Below, one piece after another: positions 25,134-32,834 of a DNA stretch of 64,000 bases (positions within the stretch are counted from its first letter, which is position 1; the number at the start of each line of letters is the position of its first letter). A model generated the notes under the pieces. That model saw only the letters and a program-made list of their open reading frames with translations. It ran no database searches and was not told where the DNA came from. The position numbers and the translations under genes are program-made. Source of the DNA: Hymenobacter sp. 15J16-1T3B (GTDB lineage Bacteria > Bacteroidota > Bacteroidia > Cytophagales > Hymenobacteraceae); assembly GCF_020711235.1 (NCBI RefSeq), contig NZ_JAJFAV010000012.1, positions 141,999 to 205,998 of the forward strand, in the 5' to 3' direction.

Positions 25134-25385
25134 TCGGCGTCCGGTGCCCAAGCGTGGAAGGCCAGCGTCCCGGCATCAGACGACTGAGGCCAAGCCCTAA
25201 GCACGTGCGTCCGAGTGTTGGAGCACTGCCGCGAAGCTTTGGCGCACCGCGTCGGGGCCTTGGACGACCGTGTCCATGCTTTGGACGACTAAGGCGAAGG
25301 GTTGGCGCGTCGTGGCTAACCTTTGGACGCCCGCGACTTGGGTTTGGACGGATGAAACTTCGGTTTGAGCCGTTGTGTCCGGGGG
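25134..25385. repeat. Degenerate 21-bp tandem repeat array, about 12 units
   Basis: Units begin at 25218, 25239, 25260, 25281, 25302, 25323, 25344 and 25365, exactly 21 bases apart, each starting TTGG or TTGA; the first bases of most read TTGGACG or TTGGCGC. Weaker units continue the register upstream to about 25134. The period equals seven codons, so every frame shows heptad-like residues, but no frame has a credible start, length or codon bias for a protein. It fills the 310-bp gap between the convergent CPBP and flippase genes. Confidence 0.75.
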
Positions 25386-25400
25386 GCTTTGGGCTTGAAA

Positions 25401-26876
25401 TCAGTGCAGCCGCTGACGAATTTTCTGCAGGGCCGCCTGCGCTTCGGGTACCGCCCGGGTGAGCAGCAGGCCAGCGGCGTACACCAGCGTCAGGGCGGCG
25501 GAGCGCAGCACCATTGTCACGAAGGGGGAGTGGACCGGCGGCACCAGCCAACCGGCCAGCGCGGTGGCGGCGGCCACGCCCAGAATCAGCGGAATGCGCC
25601 CGTCGAAGGGTTGCAGGCGGTAGGCGTGCCACACAAACCAGGTGCGGGCCACGTTGATGCTGGTCAGCGCCAGCAGAGCGGCCCAGGCGGCGCCCACCAT
25701 GCCCAGCGGCGGAATCAGCAGCAGGTTTAGCCCCACGGTGCCCGCGGCCAGGGCCACGTTGAACACCAGATCGAAGCGGTAGCGCGGGGAGGTGACGACA
25801 ATGAGCCCGTTGACGCCGGTGATGCCGTCGAGCAGGCGGCCGGCCAGCAGTACCCACACGATGGTGGTGCCGGCGGCGTACTCGGGCTTCATCAAGGAGT
25901 AGATGAAGTCCAGGTTCAGGCCGATGCCCAGGGCCAGGTAGCAGCCCAACACGGTGTTGAGGCGGGTGGTGCTGCGGTAAAACGCGGCCATGCGGGCCAT
26001 ATCCTGCTCCTTCCAGTAGTCGGCCAGCAGCGGGAAGGCAATTTTGTAGAGCGAGCGGAACGGGATGGTGAGGGCCGTGCTGATGAAGAAAGCGGTGGTA
26101 TACACGCCCGCCGCCTTCAGGTTCACCTTCGAGCCCACCATCAAGGCGTCGATGGAGCTGATGACGGTGCCCGAAATATTGGAGAGCAGTGCAAAGGCGC
26201 CGAAGCTGAGCAGCTCCCGCACCGGCCGTACCTGCAGCGCCGCCCGGGTGGGCCGCAGGTGCAGCTCGCCGATGTAGGCCAGGTAGCCGGTCAGCAGCAT
26301 GGTCAGCGCGCTGTTGACACCGATGTAGGCCAGCACGAACTGGTGAAACGTGAGGTAGCCCAGCCCAAAGGCCAAGGTGACGCCGGCAATGAGCACGCGC
26401 AGGAATACTTCCTGCAGAAACGAGGAAAACGCGGTGTGGTACAGGCCCTTCAGGTAGGCATCCTGCAGCGAATACAGCAGGGTGAACAAGGCCAGCAGCG
26501 CGCACCAGCCGTAGTAGGGCCCAAGCAGCGCCGCGTCGGCGTCGTAGGCTCGCAGAATCAGCGGCCGGCCCAGCCAGTAAGCCAGCGAAATGACGGCGAA
26601 GCCGAGCATGGGCAGCCCCAGCAGCAGCGGCAGAAAGCCCTGGTGGCCGGTTTCGCGGTTGCGGAAGTAAGGGAAAAACCGGATGCCCGCGCTGGCAAAG
26701 CCGAACGCGGCCAGCTGGGCGTAAATGGTGGCCAGGCTCAGCAGCACCCGCGTCAGGCCCACTTGGTCGGCGGCCAGAAAGCGCGGCATCAGCAGGGCCG
26801 TGTTGACGAAGCCCAGCCCCAGCCCGAAGTAGGAAATAACGGTATTGCGCAGCCCCTGGCGCTGAACGATGCCCAA
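25401..26876 (-). CDS. Polysaccharide flippase (Wzx/MATE-like)
   Basis: A 491-residue membrane protein with 12-14 helices. The start is uncertain: MGIVQRQGLRNTVISYFGLG uses TTG at 26876 and no ATG precedes it. Typical of the polysaccharide export branch of the MOP superfamily are the N-terminal GLGLGFVNTALLMPRFL, the amphipathic IDALMVGSKVNLKAAGVYTTA, and KIAFPLLADYWKEQD in the middle. It is the last gene of the minus-strand nonulosonate locus and probably flips the lipid-linked glycan. A micro-repeat array separates it from the upstream gene by 78 bases. Confidence 0.9.
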   Translation of the reverse strand: MGIVQRQGLRNTVISYFGLGLGFVNTALLMPRFLAADQVGLTRVLLSLATIYAQLAAFGFASAGIRFFPYFRNRETGHQGFLPLLLGLPMLGFAVISLAYWLGRPLILRAYDADAALLGPYYGWCALLALFTLLYSLQDAYLKGLYHTAFSSFLQEVFLRVLIAGVTLAFGLGYLTFHQFVLAYIGVNSALTMLLTGYLAYIGELHLRPTRAALQVRPVRELLSFGAFALLSNISGTVISSIDALMVGSKVNLKAAGVYTTAFFISTALTIPFRSLYKIAFPLLADYWKEQDMARMAAFYRSTTRLNTVLGCYLALGIGLNLDFIYSLMKPEYAAGTTIVWVLLAGRLLDGITGVNGLIVVTSPRYRFDLVFNVALAAGTVGLNLLLIPPLGMVGAAWAALLALTSINVARTWFVWHAYRLQPFDGRIPLILGVAAATALAGWLVPPVHSPFVTMVLRSAALTLVYAAGLLLTRAVPEAQAALQKIRQRLH

Positions 26877-26882
26877 GTGGTA

Positions 26883-26980
26883 AAGGTGAAGTTGTGAACG
26901 TGTGAAGTTGTGAAAAGCGAATCGGAACGTAGGGCCGGCCCGGAACTGGCCATTTCACAACTTCACCATCTCACAAATTG
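26883..26980. repeat. 8-bp micro-repeats TGTGAAnn, direct and inverted, over a gene end
   Basis: AGGTGAAG TTGTGAAC GTGTGAAG TTGTGAAA runs from about 26883. The inverse, CATTTCACAACTTCACCATC with TCACAAATTG after it, lies at 26951-26980. The last seven codons and the stop of the deacetylase-like gene fall inside the second half. The same 8-base step, with a different word, is seen at 9527-9632. Confidence 0.65.
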
Positions 26981-28337
26981 CCCGTCCCGTCAGAAACGCG
27001 GTTTGGCGGCTGCGAAGGTAGGCCATGATGCGGTGGAACTCCCGGGGGCCGTTCGTGGTGTTGGCCGGGTCGAAGTTTTCGTTGTGCCAGAGCAGGGTAA
27101 ACACCCCGCCGAACCTTTCGATTTCTTGCAGCATGGGCTCGACGGCGGGCAGGATTTCGTCCGGGGCCAGTTGCAGGTAGCGCGGGTGGTGCAGGGTAGC
27201 GTCCATCAGGTTCAGCGGAAGTTCGAGGAAGCTATGGGGCGCCAGGCTTCGGAAGTTGAAGGGCTGAAACGGCAGGCAGTAGGAATGACGGAAGCCGAAG
27301 TGCTCGGCAAAGCCCAGGGTTGAGTCGTACAAAATGCCCAGGTCGTCCAGGTGCTCGGGCGTGATGCGGGGCTCCCACTGCAGGTAGTGAAACCGCAGCC
27401 CAAGTGCCGTCGGCTGCGTCGCCAGGTCCCGGCTCAGGGTGTCGGCTTCGGCCCAGAGCTGCTGCGAGTTGCGCCCGGAGCCGAGGCTGCCGTGCAAGCC
27501 GATTTCCGAGGTGCTACCGAGCTGCCGAATGCGCGGAAGCAGCTGGTGAAACCGGTAGTCGGCGTTGGACGGGCCGTTTTCGGCGGAGCGGCCGTGGTTG
27601 AGAATAAAGAAAAACGTACTGGCGGCCCCGTAGCTGGCCACGGTCTGCTGCACCAGTTCCAGGTTGTCCCAGGCGTCGGGTCGGGCGAGGTGCCGCCAGA
27701 GCTGCCGGCCGAAACCAAGCCAGTCGCGGCGGCGCAGCGCCTGTTTGGCCGGTTCTTTCCAGGCGCTGTACAGGTTGTCGATGTCGTGGGTGACGAAGGT
27801 GGCGAAAGGCGTCCCATTCCAGTGGCGCGGGTGCAGCGGCCGGCCCGTTACGTGCTCCACGGCCGTGCGCAGCACGTCGAAGTAATAGTTGACCACCGGC
27901 ACCGCCACGAAGCCGTAGCGCTGCTGCACGCTGGCGGAGTAGGGGAAACGTCCGTGCTGGTCGCGCTCCTCCGAGAAATACTCCTGCCAGCCGCTGAGCA
28001 GGTAAAACGCCGCCGAAACTACGTCGACGTGGATTTCGGCCCGGCCCGGCGAGCGAGTCAGCAGCGGCCCGGCAGGGTTGGGGTCGAAAAAGAACGGCAG
28101 CTGCCGCCCTTGCCATTCGCGCCGGCTTGGTTCGGGCGGGTAAGGCTGGGCGCCCTCAAAAAAATCCGCGGCCCCGTCGGCAACCGTCACCAGCGGCTGC
28201 GCGTCGGCGTAGCCGATGCTCGGCAGCTCCTCGGCGGCGTACGCGGCGCGAAAATGCTGCAGCACGTAGGCCAGGCGCGTTGCGGCCGTCACCGGCGTGG
28301 CCGTAATGGGAATCAGCCGTTCGTGGGGCAAGCTCAT
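26955..28337 (-). CDS. Polysaccharide deacetylase-like protein (DUF7033-type)
   Basis: A 460-residue protein without a signal peptide. An N-terminal alpha/beta region (about 1-165) of the kind placed before deacetylase domains in Bacteroidota capsule loci is followed by a NodB-like TIM-barrel part. That part shows FATFVTHDIDNLYSAWKEPA (D-D motif), STFFFILNHGRS, SEIGLHGSLGS (His of the metal site) and FTLLWHNENFDP. It would remove N- or O-acetyl groups from a surface glycan. The C-terminal CEMVKL and the stop codon come from repeat DNA. Ten bases downstream of the GT-like gene, so co-transcribed. Confidence 0.82.
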   Translation of the reverse strand: MSLPHERLIPITATPVTAATRLAYVLQHFRAAYAAEELPSIGYADAQPLVTVADGAADFFEGAQPYPPEPSRREWQGRQLPFFFDPNPAGPLLTRSPGRAEIHVDVVSAAFYLLSGWQEYFSEERDQHGRFPYSASVQQRYGFVAVPVVNYYFDVLRTAVEHVTGRPLHPRHWNGTPFATFVTHDIDNLYSAWKEPAKQALRRRDWLGFGRQLWRHLARPDAWDNLELVQQTVASYGAASTFFFILNHGRSAENGPSNADYRFHQLLPRIRQLGSTSEIGLHGSLGSGRNSQQLWAEADTLSRDLATQPTALGLRFHYLQWEPRITPEHLDDLGILYDSTLGFAEHFGFRHSYCLPFQPFNFRSLAPHSFLELPLNLMDATLHHPRYLQLAPDEILPAVEPMLQEIERFGGVFTLLWHNENFDPANTTNGPREFHRIMAYLRSRQTAFLTGRAICEMVKL

Positions 28338-28346
28338 GTGCGCAAA

Positions 28347-29648
28347 TTACGCCCCGGCGGCCAGCCAGGCGTCTAGCTCCCGCAGGGCCAGCTGCTGGCT
28401 GCGGCCTTCGTCGGGCGTGCCGAGGGTGGCGCAGTAGTAGGCGGCGCGCCGGTAGTGGTCGGCGGGCTTGCGAGCGACGTAGCCGCGCAGCAAAGCACCT
28501 AGCTCATCCAGGGTAAACGCGCGGTCCACCAGCCCGCGGGCTGCGTAGCCGTAGTAGTCGTCGGCCACGCCGTGCTGGCCGAAGCGGTAGTACAGGCTCA
28601 CCAGGTTCAGCAAGGTGGCTTCGAGGTGGGTCGACGTATCGGCCGCAATCAGCGCGTCGTGGCGCTGCAAAAACTCGAACACCGACTCCTGCCGCGCATC
28701 CGAAAACGAGAGCTGCGGAAAGCGCCGCCGCAGCTCCTCGAAGCGGCGCGGGTCGCTGGGGTGGGCGCGGTACGTGAACTGCAGCTCCGGAAACGACGTC
28801 AGCAGGTAGCTCACCGCCGCCTCGATGCCGGCCGTGTCGTCCAGGGTGTTGGTGGCCAGCGCCACGCGCTGCACCCGCGGCTGCTCGTTGCGCTGCTGCA
28901 CAAAAGCGTCGGCCTTGGGCATGCCCACCAGCCGCGTCTCGCCGCGCACCGGGCCGCAGAGCCGGTACTTGTCCAGCGCGTCCTGGCCTTCAAGCAAACT
29001 CAAATCGAAGCCCAAAGGCGGGAAATTGGTGCTCACGCTGGCGTGCTGCACGTAGGCGGTGGGCACGCCCTCCGCCCGGCAGGCCAGCAGCAGGGCGCGG
29101 GCGTCGTCGTTGTGGTCGTTGGCGAAGACCACCGCCCGCGGCCGGTAGTGGCGCAGCGCCCGGCGGTACACCTCGTAGTAGCCGACGGCGTTGAAAATTA
29201 AGTCGAAAAACCGCCAGGCCCGCCGGCCTTCCGTGCGCTGCAGTCCCGCAAATACCAGCGGAAATTGCCAGTAGTAGAGCAGCTTGCGCCGCAGCGAGAG
29301 GCGGTTGACTTGCTGGTTGTAGCGCCCGATCTGCTTGGCTTGCCCCGCCAGCAGCACGGCATCGGTGCGGTGCTCTTTGATGAAGCGCAGCGAGTCGTAG
29401 TTGTTCTGGCTCACGACGTACAGCCACACCGCCCCGCGCAGCCGCTCCGGGTTGCGAATGGGCTGGAACACGTTGCCTACCAGCCGCACGGCCGCGTAGC
29501 CCAGTACTTTGGCGAGGCGCTTAAGCGGGTTGCCGGGCGAAATCGACTCCAGCGTGGCGGCCGGCAAGGAGCCGAACAACGGGGTGAAGCGCAGCTGCAG
29601 CATATCCCGCAGCCGGCCCACGCGGGTGGTAGGCGGCCAAACGGGCAT
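28347..29648 (-). CDS. Putative GT-B-fold glycosyltransferase of the nonulosonate locus
   Basis: A 433-residue soluble protein. The order of strands and loops suggests a GT-B fold: an N-terminal Rossmann-like half with AVVFANDHNDDARALLLAC and TAYVQHASVS, and a C-terminal half with RVALATNTLDDTAGIEAAVS, LQFTYRAHPSDPRRFEEL and ALIAADTSTHLEATLL. The HP (RAHPSD) and TSTHLEA motifs resemble those of polysialyltransferase/CDP-glycerol transferase-like enzymes. Its ATG overlaps the pseI stop (TGATG), so the two are translationally coupled. I propose it transfers the CMP-activated nonulosonic acid; this is inference. Confidence 0.65.
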   Translation of the reverse strand: MPVWPPTTRVGRLRDMLQLRFTPLFGSLPAATLESISPGNPLKRLAKVLGYAAVRLVGNVFQPIRNPERLRGAVWLYVVSQNNYDSLRFIKEHRTDAVLLAGQAKQIGRYNQQVNRLSLRRKLLYYWQFPLVFAGLQRTEGRRAWRFFDLIFNAVGYYEVYRRALRHYRPRAVVFANDHNDDARALLLACRAEGVPTAYVQHASVSTNFPPLGFDLSLLEGQDALDKYRLCGPVRGETRLVGMPKADAFVQQRNEQPRVQRVALATNTLDDTAGIEAAVSYLLTSFPELQFTYRAHPSDPRRFEELRRRFPQLSFSDARQESVFEFLQRHDALIAADTSTHLEATLLNLVSLYYRFGQHGVADDYYGYAARGLVDRAFTLDELGALLRGYVARKPADHYRRAAYYCATLGTPDEGRSQQLALRELDAWLAAGA

Positions 29649-30691
29649 CAGAGGGCCTCCCAGGTGAGCGGGGTGCCTGCGCGCAGCGCGGTACGGGCGG
29701 TTTTGCCCATCACCTCGGCGTAGAAGCGCGGGGCCAGCCCGTCGCCGGGGCGCACCACGCGCAGGTTATCCGGGGTAAACGCCTCGCCGGCCTGGATGTC
29801 GCGGGCCACGTAGATGGAACGTTTGTAGAGCCGACTCTTTTCCTCGGCTCGCTGCACGCCGTATTGAATGTGGCCCAGCGCCTCCCAGGCGCGCTCGGTT
29901 TCAGTGACCAGCTGGGCTACTTCCTCGGGTTCCAGCGAAAAAGCCGAGTCCACGCCGCCGTCGGCGCGGCGCAGGGTTACGTGCTTTTCCACCACGCAGG
30001 CGCCCAGGGCCACGGCAGCCACGGCCGCGCCCACGCCCATGGTGTGGTCAGAGAGGCCCACCAGCGCGTCGGGGAAGAGCTGCTGCAGGTGCGGAATGGT
30101 GCGCAGGTTGGTGTTCTGGGGCGTGGCGGGGTAGGTGCTGGTGCACTTGAGCAGCGTCAGCTCCCGGCAGCCGCCGGCGCGCAGAATGTCCACGGCTTCG
30201 GCCACTTCGGCCAGCTTGCTGGCGCCGATGCTCATGATAACGGGCTTGCCGGTGCTGGCTACCTTGCGCAGCAGCGGCCAGTCGGTGTTTTCAAAGGACG
30301 CAATTTTGTAGGCCGGCACGTCGAGCGACTCCAGGAAGTCCACGGCCGTTTCATCGAAGGGCGAACTGAAGGCTTCCATGCCGTGCTGGCGGGCGCGCTC
30401 AAACAGGGCCTGGTGCCAGTCCCAGGGCGTATGGGCTTCTTCGTACAGCTCGTACAGCTCGCGGCCGTACCACAAGGACGAAGGATCGTCGATGCGGTGG
30501 GCGCCGCGCAGCGTCATCGTGTCGGCGGTGTAGGTTTGCAGCTTGATGGCGTGGGCACCGGCCGCCGCAACGGCGTCGACGATGGCCAGGCCGCGCTCCA
30601 GCGACTGGTTGTGGTTGCCGCTGAGCTCGGCAATAATAAAGGGGGCGTGACCGGGACCGACGAGGCGGGAGCCGATGCGTATTTCGGACAT
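29648..30691 (-). CDS. pseI: Pseudaminic acid synthase
   Basis: A 347-residue NeuB-family enzyme that condenses 2,4-diacetamido-2,4,6-trideoxy-L-altrose with phosphoenolpyruvate to give pseudaminic acid. The TIM barrel shows FIIAELSGNHNQSLERGLAI, HAIKLQTYTADTMTL, YKIASFENTDWPLL and LKCTSTYPATPQNTNL. The C-terminal antifreeze-like SAF domain (about 285-347) begins KRSIYVARDIQAGEAF. ELSGNHNQ and SFENTDWPL are characteristic of PseI against NeuB and LegI. It starts 31 bases after the MaoC gene and is coupled to the GT-like gene. Confidence 0.93.
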   Translation of the reverse strand: MSEIRIGSRLVGPGHAPFIIAELSGNHNQSLERGLAIVDAVAAAGAHAIKLQTYTADTMTLRGAHRIDDPSSLWYGRELYELYEEAHTPWDWHQALFERARQHGMEAFSSPFDETAVDFLESLDVPAYKIASFENTDWPLLRKVASTGKPVIMSIGASKLAEVAEAVDILRAGGCRELTLLKCTSTYPATPQNTNLRTIPHLQQLFPDALVGLSDHTMGVGAAVAAVALGACVVEKHVTLRRADGGVDSAFSLEPEEVAQLVTETERAWEALGHIQYGVQRAEEKSRLYKRSIYVARDIQAGEAFTPDNLRVVRPGDGLAPRFYAEVMGKTARTALRAGTPLTWEAL

Positions 30692-30722
30692 ACTACTACT
30701 GGATGGCGCCGGGCGCCGAAGC

Positions 30723-31121
30723 TTACTGCGGGGCCAGGATAATGGCTTCCCCCGTTAACACCACAACCGCGTCTTGGTTCACGCACTCGGTGCGCAGGGT
30801 CACCAAGTGGCGCTCCGGCTGCAGGCCGGTCACCGTCACCACGGCCGTGATGACGTCGCCGGCAAACACGGGCTTGAGAAATTTCAGCGTCTGGCTCACG
30901 TAGATGCTGCCGGGGCCGGGCAGTTCGTTGCCGATGACCGCGCTGATAAACGAGGCGTAGAGCATGCCGTGGCAGATGCGCCGCCCGAAGCGGGCCTGCC
31001 GGGCATATTCCTCGTCGAGGTGCAGGGGGTTCACGTCCAACGACAACCGGGCAAACGCCTGTACGTCCTCAAAGGTAATCGGCTGGGTAAGGCGGGCGCT
31101 GGCCCCAAGGGCTGGAAGCAT
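30723..31121 (-). CDS. MaoC-type hot-dog hydratase ((R)-enoyl-CoA hydratase-like)
   Basis: A 132-residue single hot-dog domain. The hydratase-2 catalytic motif is intact: LDVNPLHLDEEYA (Asp and His separated by NPL), followed by RRICHGMLYASFISAVIG. Enzymes such as PhaJ hydrate 2-enoyl-CoA to (R)-3-hydroxyacyl-CoA. It lies between pseH and pseI with 12- and 31-base gaps, so it is part of the operon. A role in supplying a hydroxyacyl-CoA for N-acylation of the sugar is possible, since 3-hydroxybutyryl groups occur on known pseudaminic acids; this is inference. Confidence 0.85.
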   Translation of the reverse strand: MLPALGASARLTQPITFEDVQAFARLSLDVNPLHLDEEYARQARFGRRICHGMLYASFISAVIGNELPGPGSIYVSQTLKFLKPVFAGDVITAVVTVTGLQPERHLVTLRTECVNQDAVVVLTGEAIILAPQ

Positions 31122-31133
31122 GGCAGCGGGCGG

Positions 31134-31703
31134 TTAGGCAGGCGCGTCGGTGGAAGGGGCGGCGGTGCGGAACACGCGGCTGCGCATGGCCTCGCGCAAC
31201 TGGGCCCACTCGCGCTGCAGCATGGCCAGGCCCACCACGTCTTTCGGCTTGCCGTCCTTCATGATATGCTCGCGGAAGTACGACTCGCGGCGGAAGCCGA
31301 ACTTCTCGTGCATGCTGATGACCTTGTCGTTGTCGACGAAGACTTCGCAGAGCAGCTTGTTCAACTTCAGGGTGTTGAATACGTAGTCGAGCACCGTGAA
31401 TTCCACCTTACCGCCGATGCCGCTGCCACGCACGCCCTGCTCGGCAATGTAGAAGGCCCAGTAGCAGGTGCGGGCGGCGCGGTTGATGGCGTACAGGTTG
31501 GCCACGCCCACGTCCTTGCCGCCGCTGGTGATAATCCAGTATTCCTTGCTGGCGTCCTGGCTGATGCTCTGAAACCAGGCTTCCTGCTGCGCCGGCGTAA
31601 TCGGCTCGGCGGTGTACATGTATTGGGCAACGCCTTCGGAGTTGCGCCAGGTGCGGACCATTTCGATGTCCTCGTAGCGCAGGGGACGGAGTATTTCTTC
31701 CAT
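31134..31703 (-). CDS. pseH: UDP-4-amino-sugar N-acetyltransferase of the pseudaminate pathway
   Basis: A 189-residue GNAT-fold protein from ATG 31703. LRPLRYEDIEMVRTWRN, the acyl-CoA pyrophosphate loop RGSGIGGKVEFTVLDY, and the C-terminal LNKLLCEVFVDNDKVISMHE with KFGFRRESYFREHI match the PseH/RimJ-like group. It acylates the 4-amino group made by PseC. A 113-base gap to pseG holds a perfect -7 box (TAATTTTG on the minus strand, 31741-31734) but no clear -33 element, so a secondary promoter may exist. Confidence 0.88.
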   Translation of the reverse strand: MEEILRPLRYEDIEMVRTWRNSEGVAQYMYTAEPITPAQQEAWFQSISQDASKEYWIITSGGKDVGVANLYAINRAARTCYWAFYIAEQGVRGSGIGGKVEFTVLDYVFNTLKLNKLLCEVFVDNDKVISMHEKFGFRRESYFREHIMKDGKPKDVVGLAMLQREWAQLREAMRSRVFRTAAPSTDAPA

Positions 31704-31817
31704 AAGTAGGGACGGTGCGGGCAGCACCGGCGGCAAAATTACACCGCTGCTGGGCTTTGCGGGAAAAATGATTCGGCCGATTTGGGCCGGGCTGGTGCCG
31801 AGTTGGCGTTGCGGCCC

Positions 31818-32834
31818 CTACGCCGGCCGCAGCCGCCGGAATTCCGCCTGCAATACCTCCGGCGTAAGCTGCGGCACATAGGGCTGACGCAGCGTGGTTT
31901 CGTGAAAACGCAGGCCCTGGCGCAGCAGCGGTTCGAAATCAGTCTGACGCAGCTGCCGGAAGTCGCCGACGGAAAAGGCCTGTTGGTGGCGGTGCACGAA
32001 GCCGGCCAGCACCTGCTGGTCGGGCACGTAGTAGCCGGTAATGGCGGCCTGGCCCAGCACCAGCGTTTCGAGTAGCACGGTGCTGGCCGGGCACACCACC
32101 ACGGCGTAGTCGGTGAGCAGCCGGACCATATCGGCGGCCGACAACTGCTGGTAGAACTGCACCTGCTTATCCGGCTGGGCGGCCGCCAGCGCGTGCAGGG
32201 CCGGGCCGTGCTGGTAGGCAGCTCCGGTTACCACGCCCACGGCGCGGACGGAATCGATGCGCAACAACGCCTGGAGCGTGGCATGGGTAAACTGCTGCGG
32301 ATCAGCGCCGCCGAAGCATACCAGCACCGAGTTGGCCTGGGGTACTGGCCAGGGCCGCTGGGCGGCTTCGCGGAACTCGCGCCGTACCATGGTAAAGCCC
32401 GGACCCAGGCAGTAGCGGGTACCGGGGCGGGCTTTGTACAGGGCCGGCGTGGCTTCGGGGCCGTGGTTGATAATGAGGTCGGCCTCCATGCGGTAGGCGT
32501 GCAGGTCGTCGACGACCACCACCCGGCAGCCCACGGCCCGCACCGCCCGCTGGTAGTCCGTGTCGAAGGCCAGGCCGTCGAGCATGACCACGTCGGTGGG
32601 GCGCAGCTGCGCTAGCAATGCCGCCGCCGAGGCAGTGGGCAGGGGGCAGAGGGTGAAGCCGGCCGCCGTCACCAGAGCCCCTAGAGCCGGCAGCGGCTCG
32701 GCTACGGCCACCAGCACTTCGGCAAACTCATCGCGTACGATGTCGGCCACGGCCATGCTGCGCACCACGTGGCCCAGCCCGATGCGGGCGTTGCCGTCGG
32801 CGCGCACGACGAGGCGGGGGAGGGCGTTGCTCAT
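31818..32834 (-). CDS. pseG: UDP-2,4-diacetamido-trideoxy-altropyranose hydrolase
   Basis: A 338-residue GT-B-fold hydrolase that removes UDP from the pseudaminate precursor. The N-terminus RLVVRADGNARIGLGHVVRS contains the catalytic His of the GxGHxxR motif. VVVDDLHAYRMEADLIINHG, RYCLGPGFTMVRREF, NSVLVCFGGADPQQFT and VVCPASTVLLETLVLGQ are family landmarks. Its ATG overlaps the stop of the cytidylyltransferase gene by four bases (ATGA), indicating coupled translation. Confidence 0.93.
   Translation of the reverse strand: MSNALPRLVVRADGNARIGLGHVVRSMAVADIVRDEFAEVLVAVAEPLPALGALVTAAGFTLCPLPTASAAALLAQLRPTDVVMLDGLAFDTDYQRAVRAVGCRVVVVDDLHAYRMEADLIINHGPEATPALYKARPGTRYCLGPGFTMVRREFREAAQRPWPVPQANSVLVCFGGADPQQFTHATLQALLRIDSVRAVGVVTGAAYQHGPALHALAAAQPDKQVQFYQQLSAADMVRLLTDYAVVVCPASTVLLETLVLGQAAITGYYVPDQQVLAGFVHRHQQAFSVGDFRQLRQTDFEPLLRQGLRFHETTLRQPYVPQLTPEVLQAEFRRLRPA

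Noticed and set aside
25154..25462. ORF with heptad-like residues in the 21-bp array
   Set aside because: The heptads follow from the DNA period. Unit sequences drift without protein-level conservation, and there is no plausible start or neighbour relation.
24970..26958. 662-codon minus-strand ORF over the flippase and the tandem repeat
   Set aside because: A high-GC shadow frame of the flippase, extended by the stop-poor 21-bp array; no family motif.
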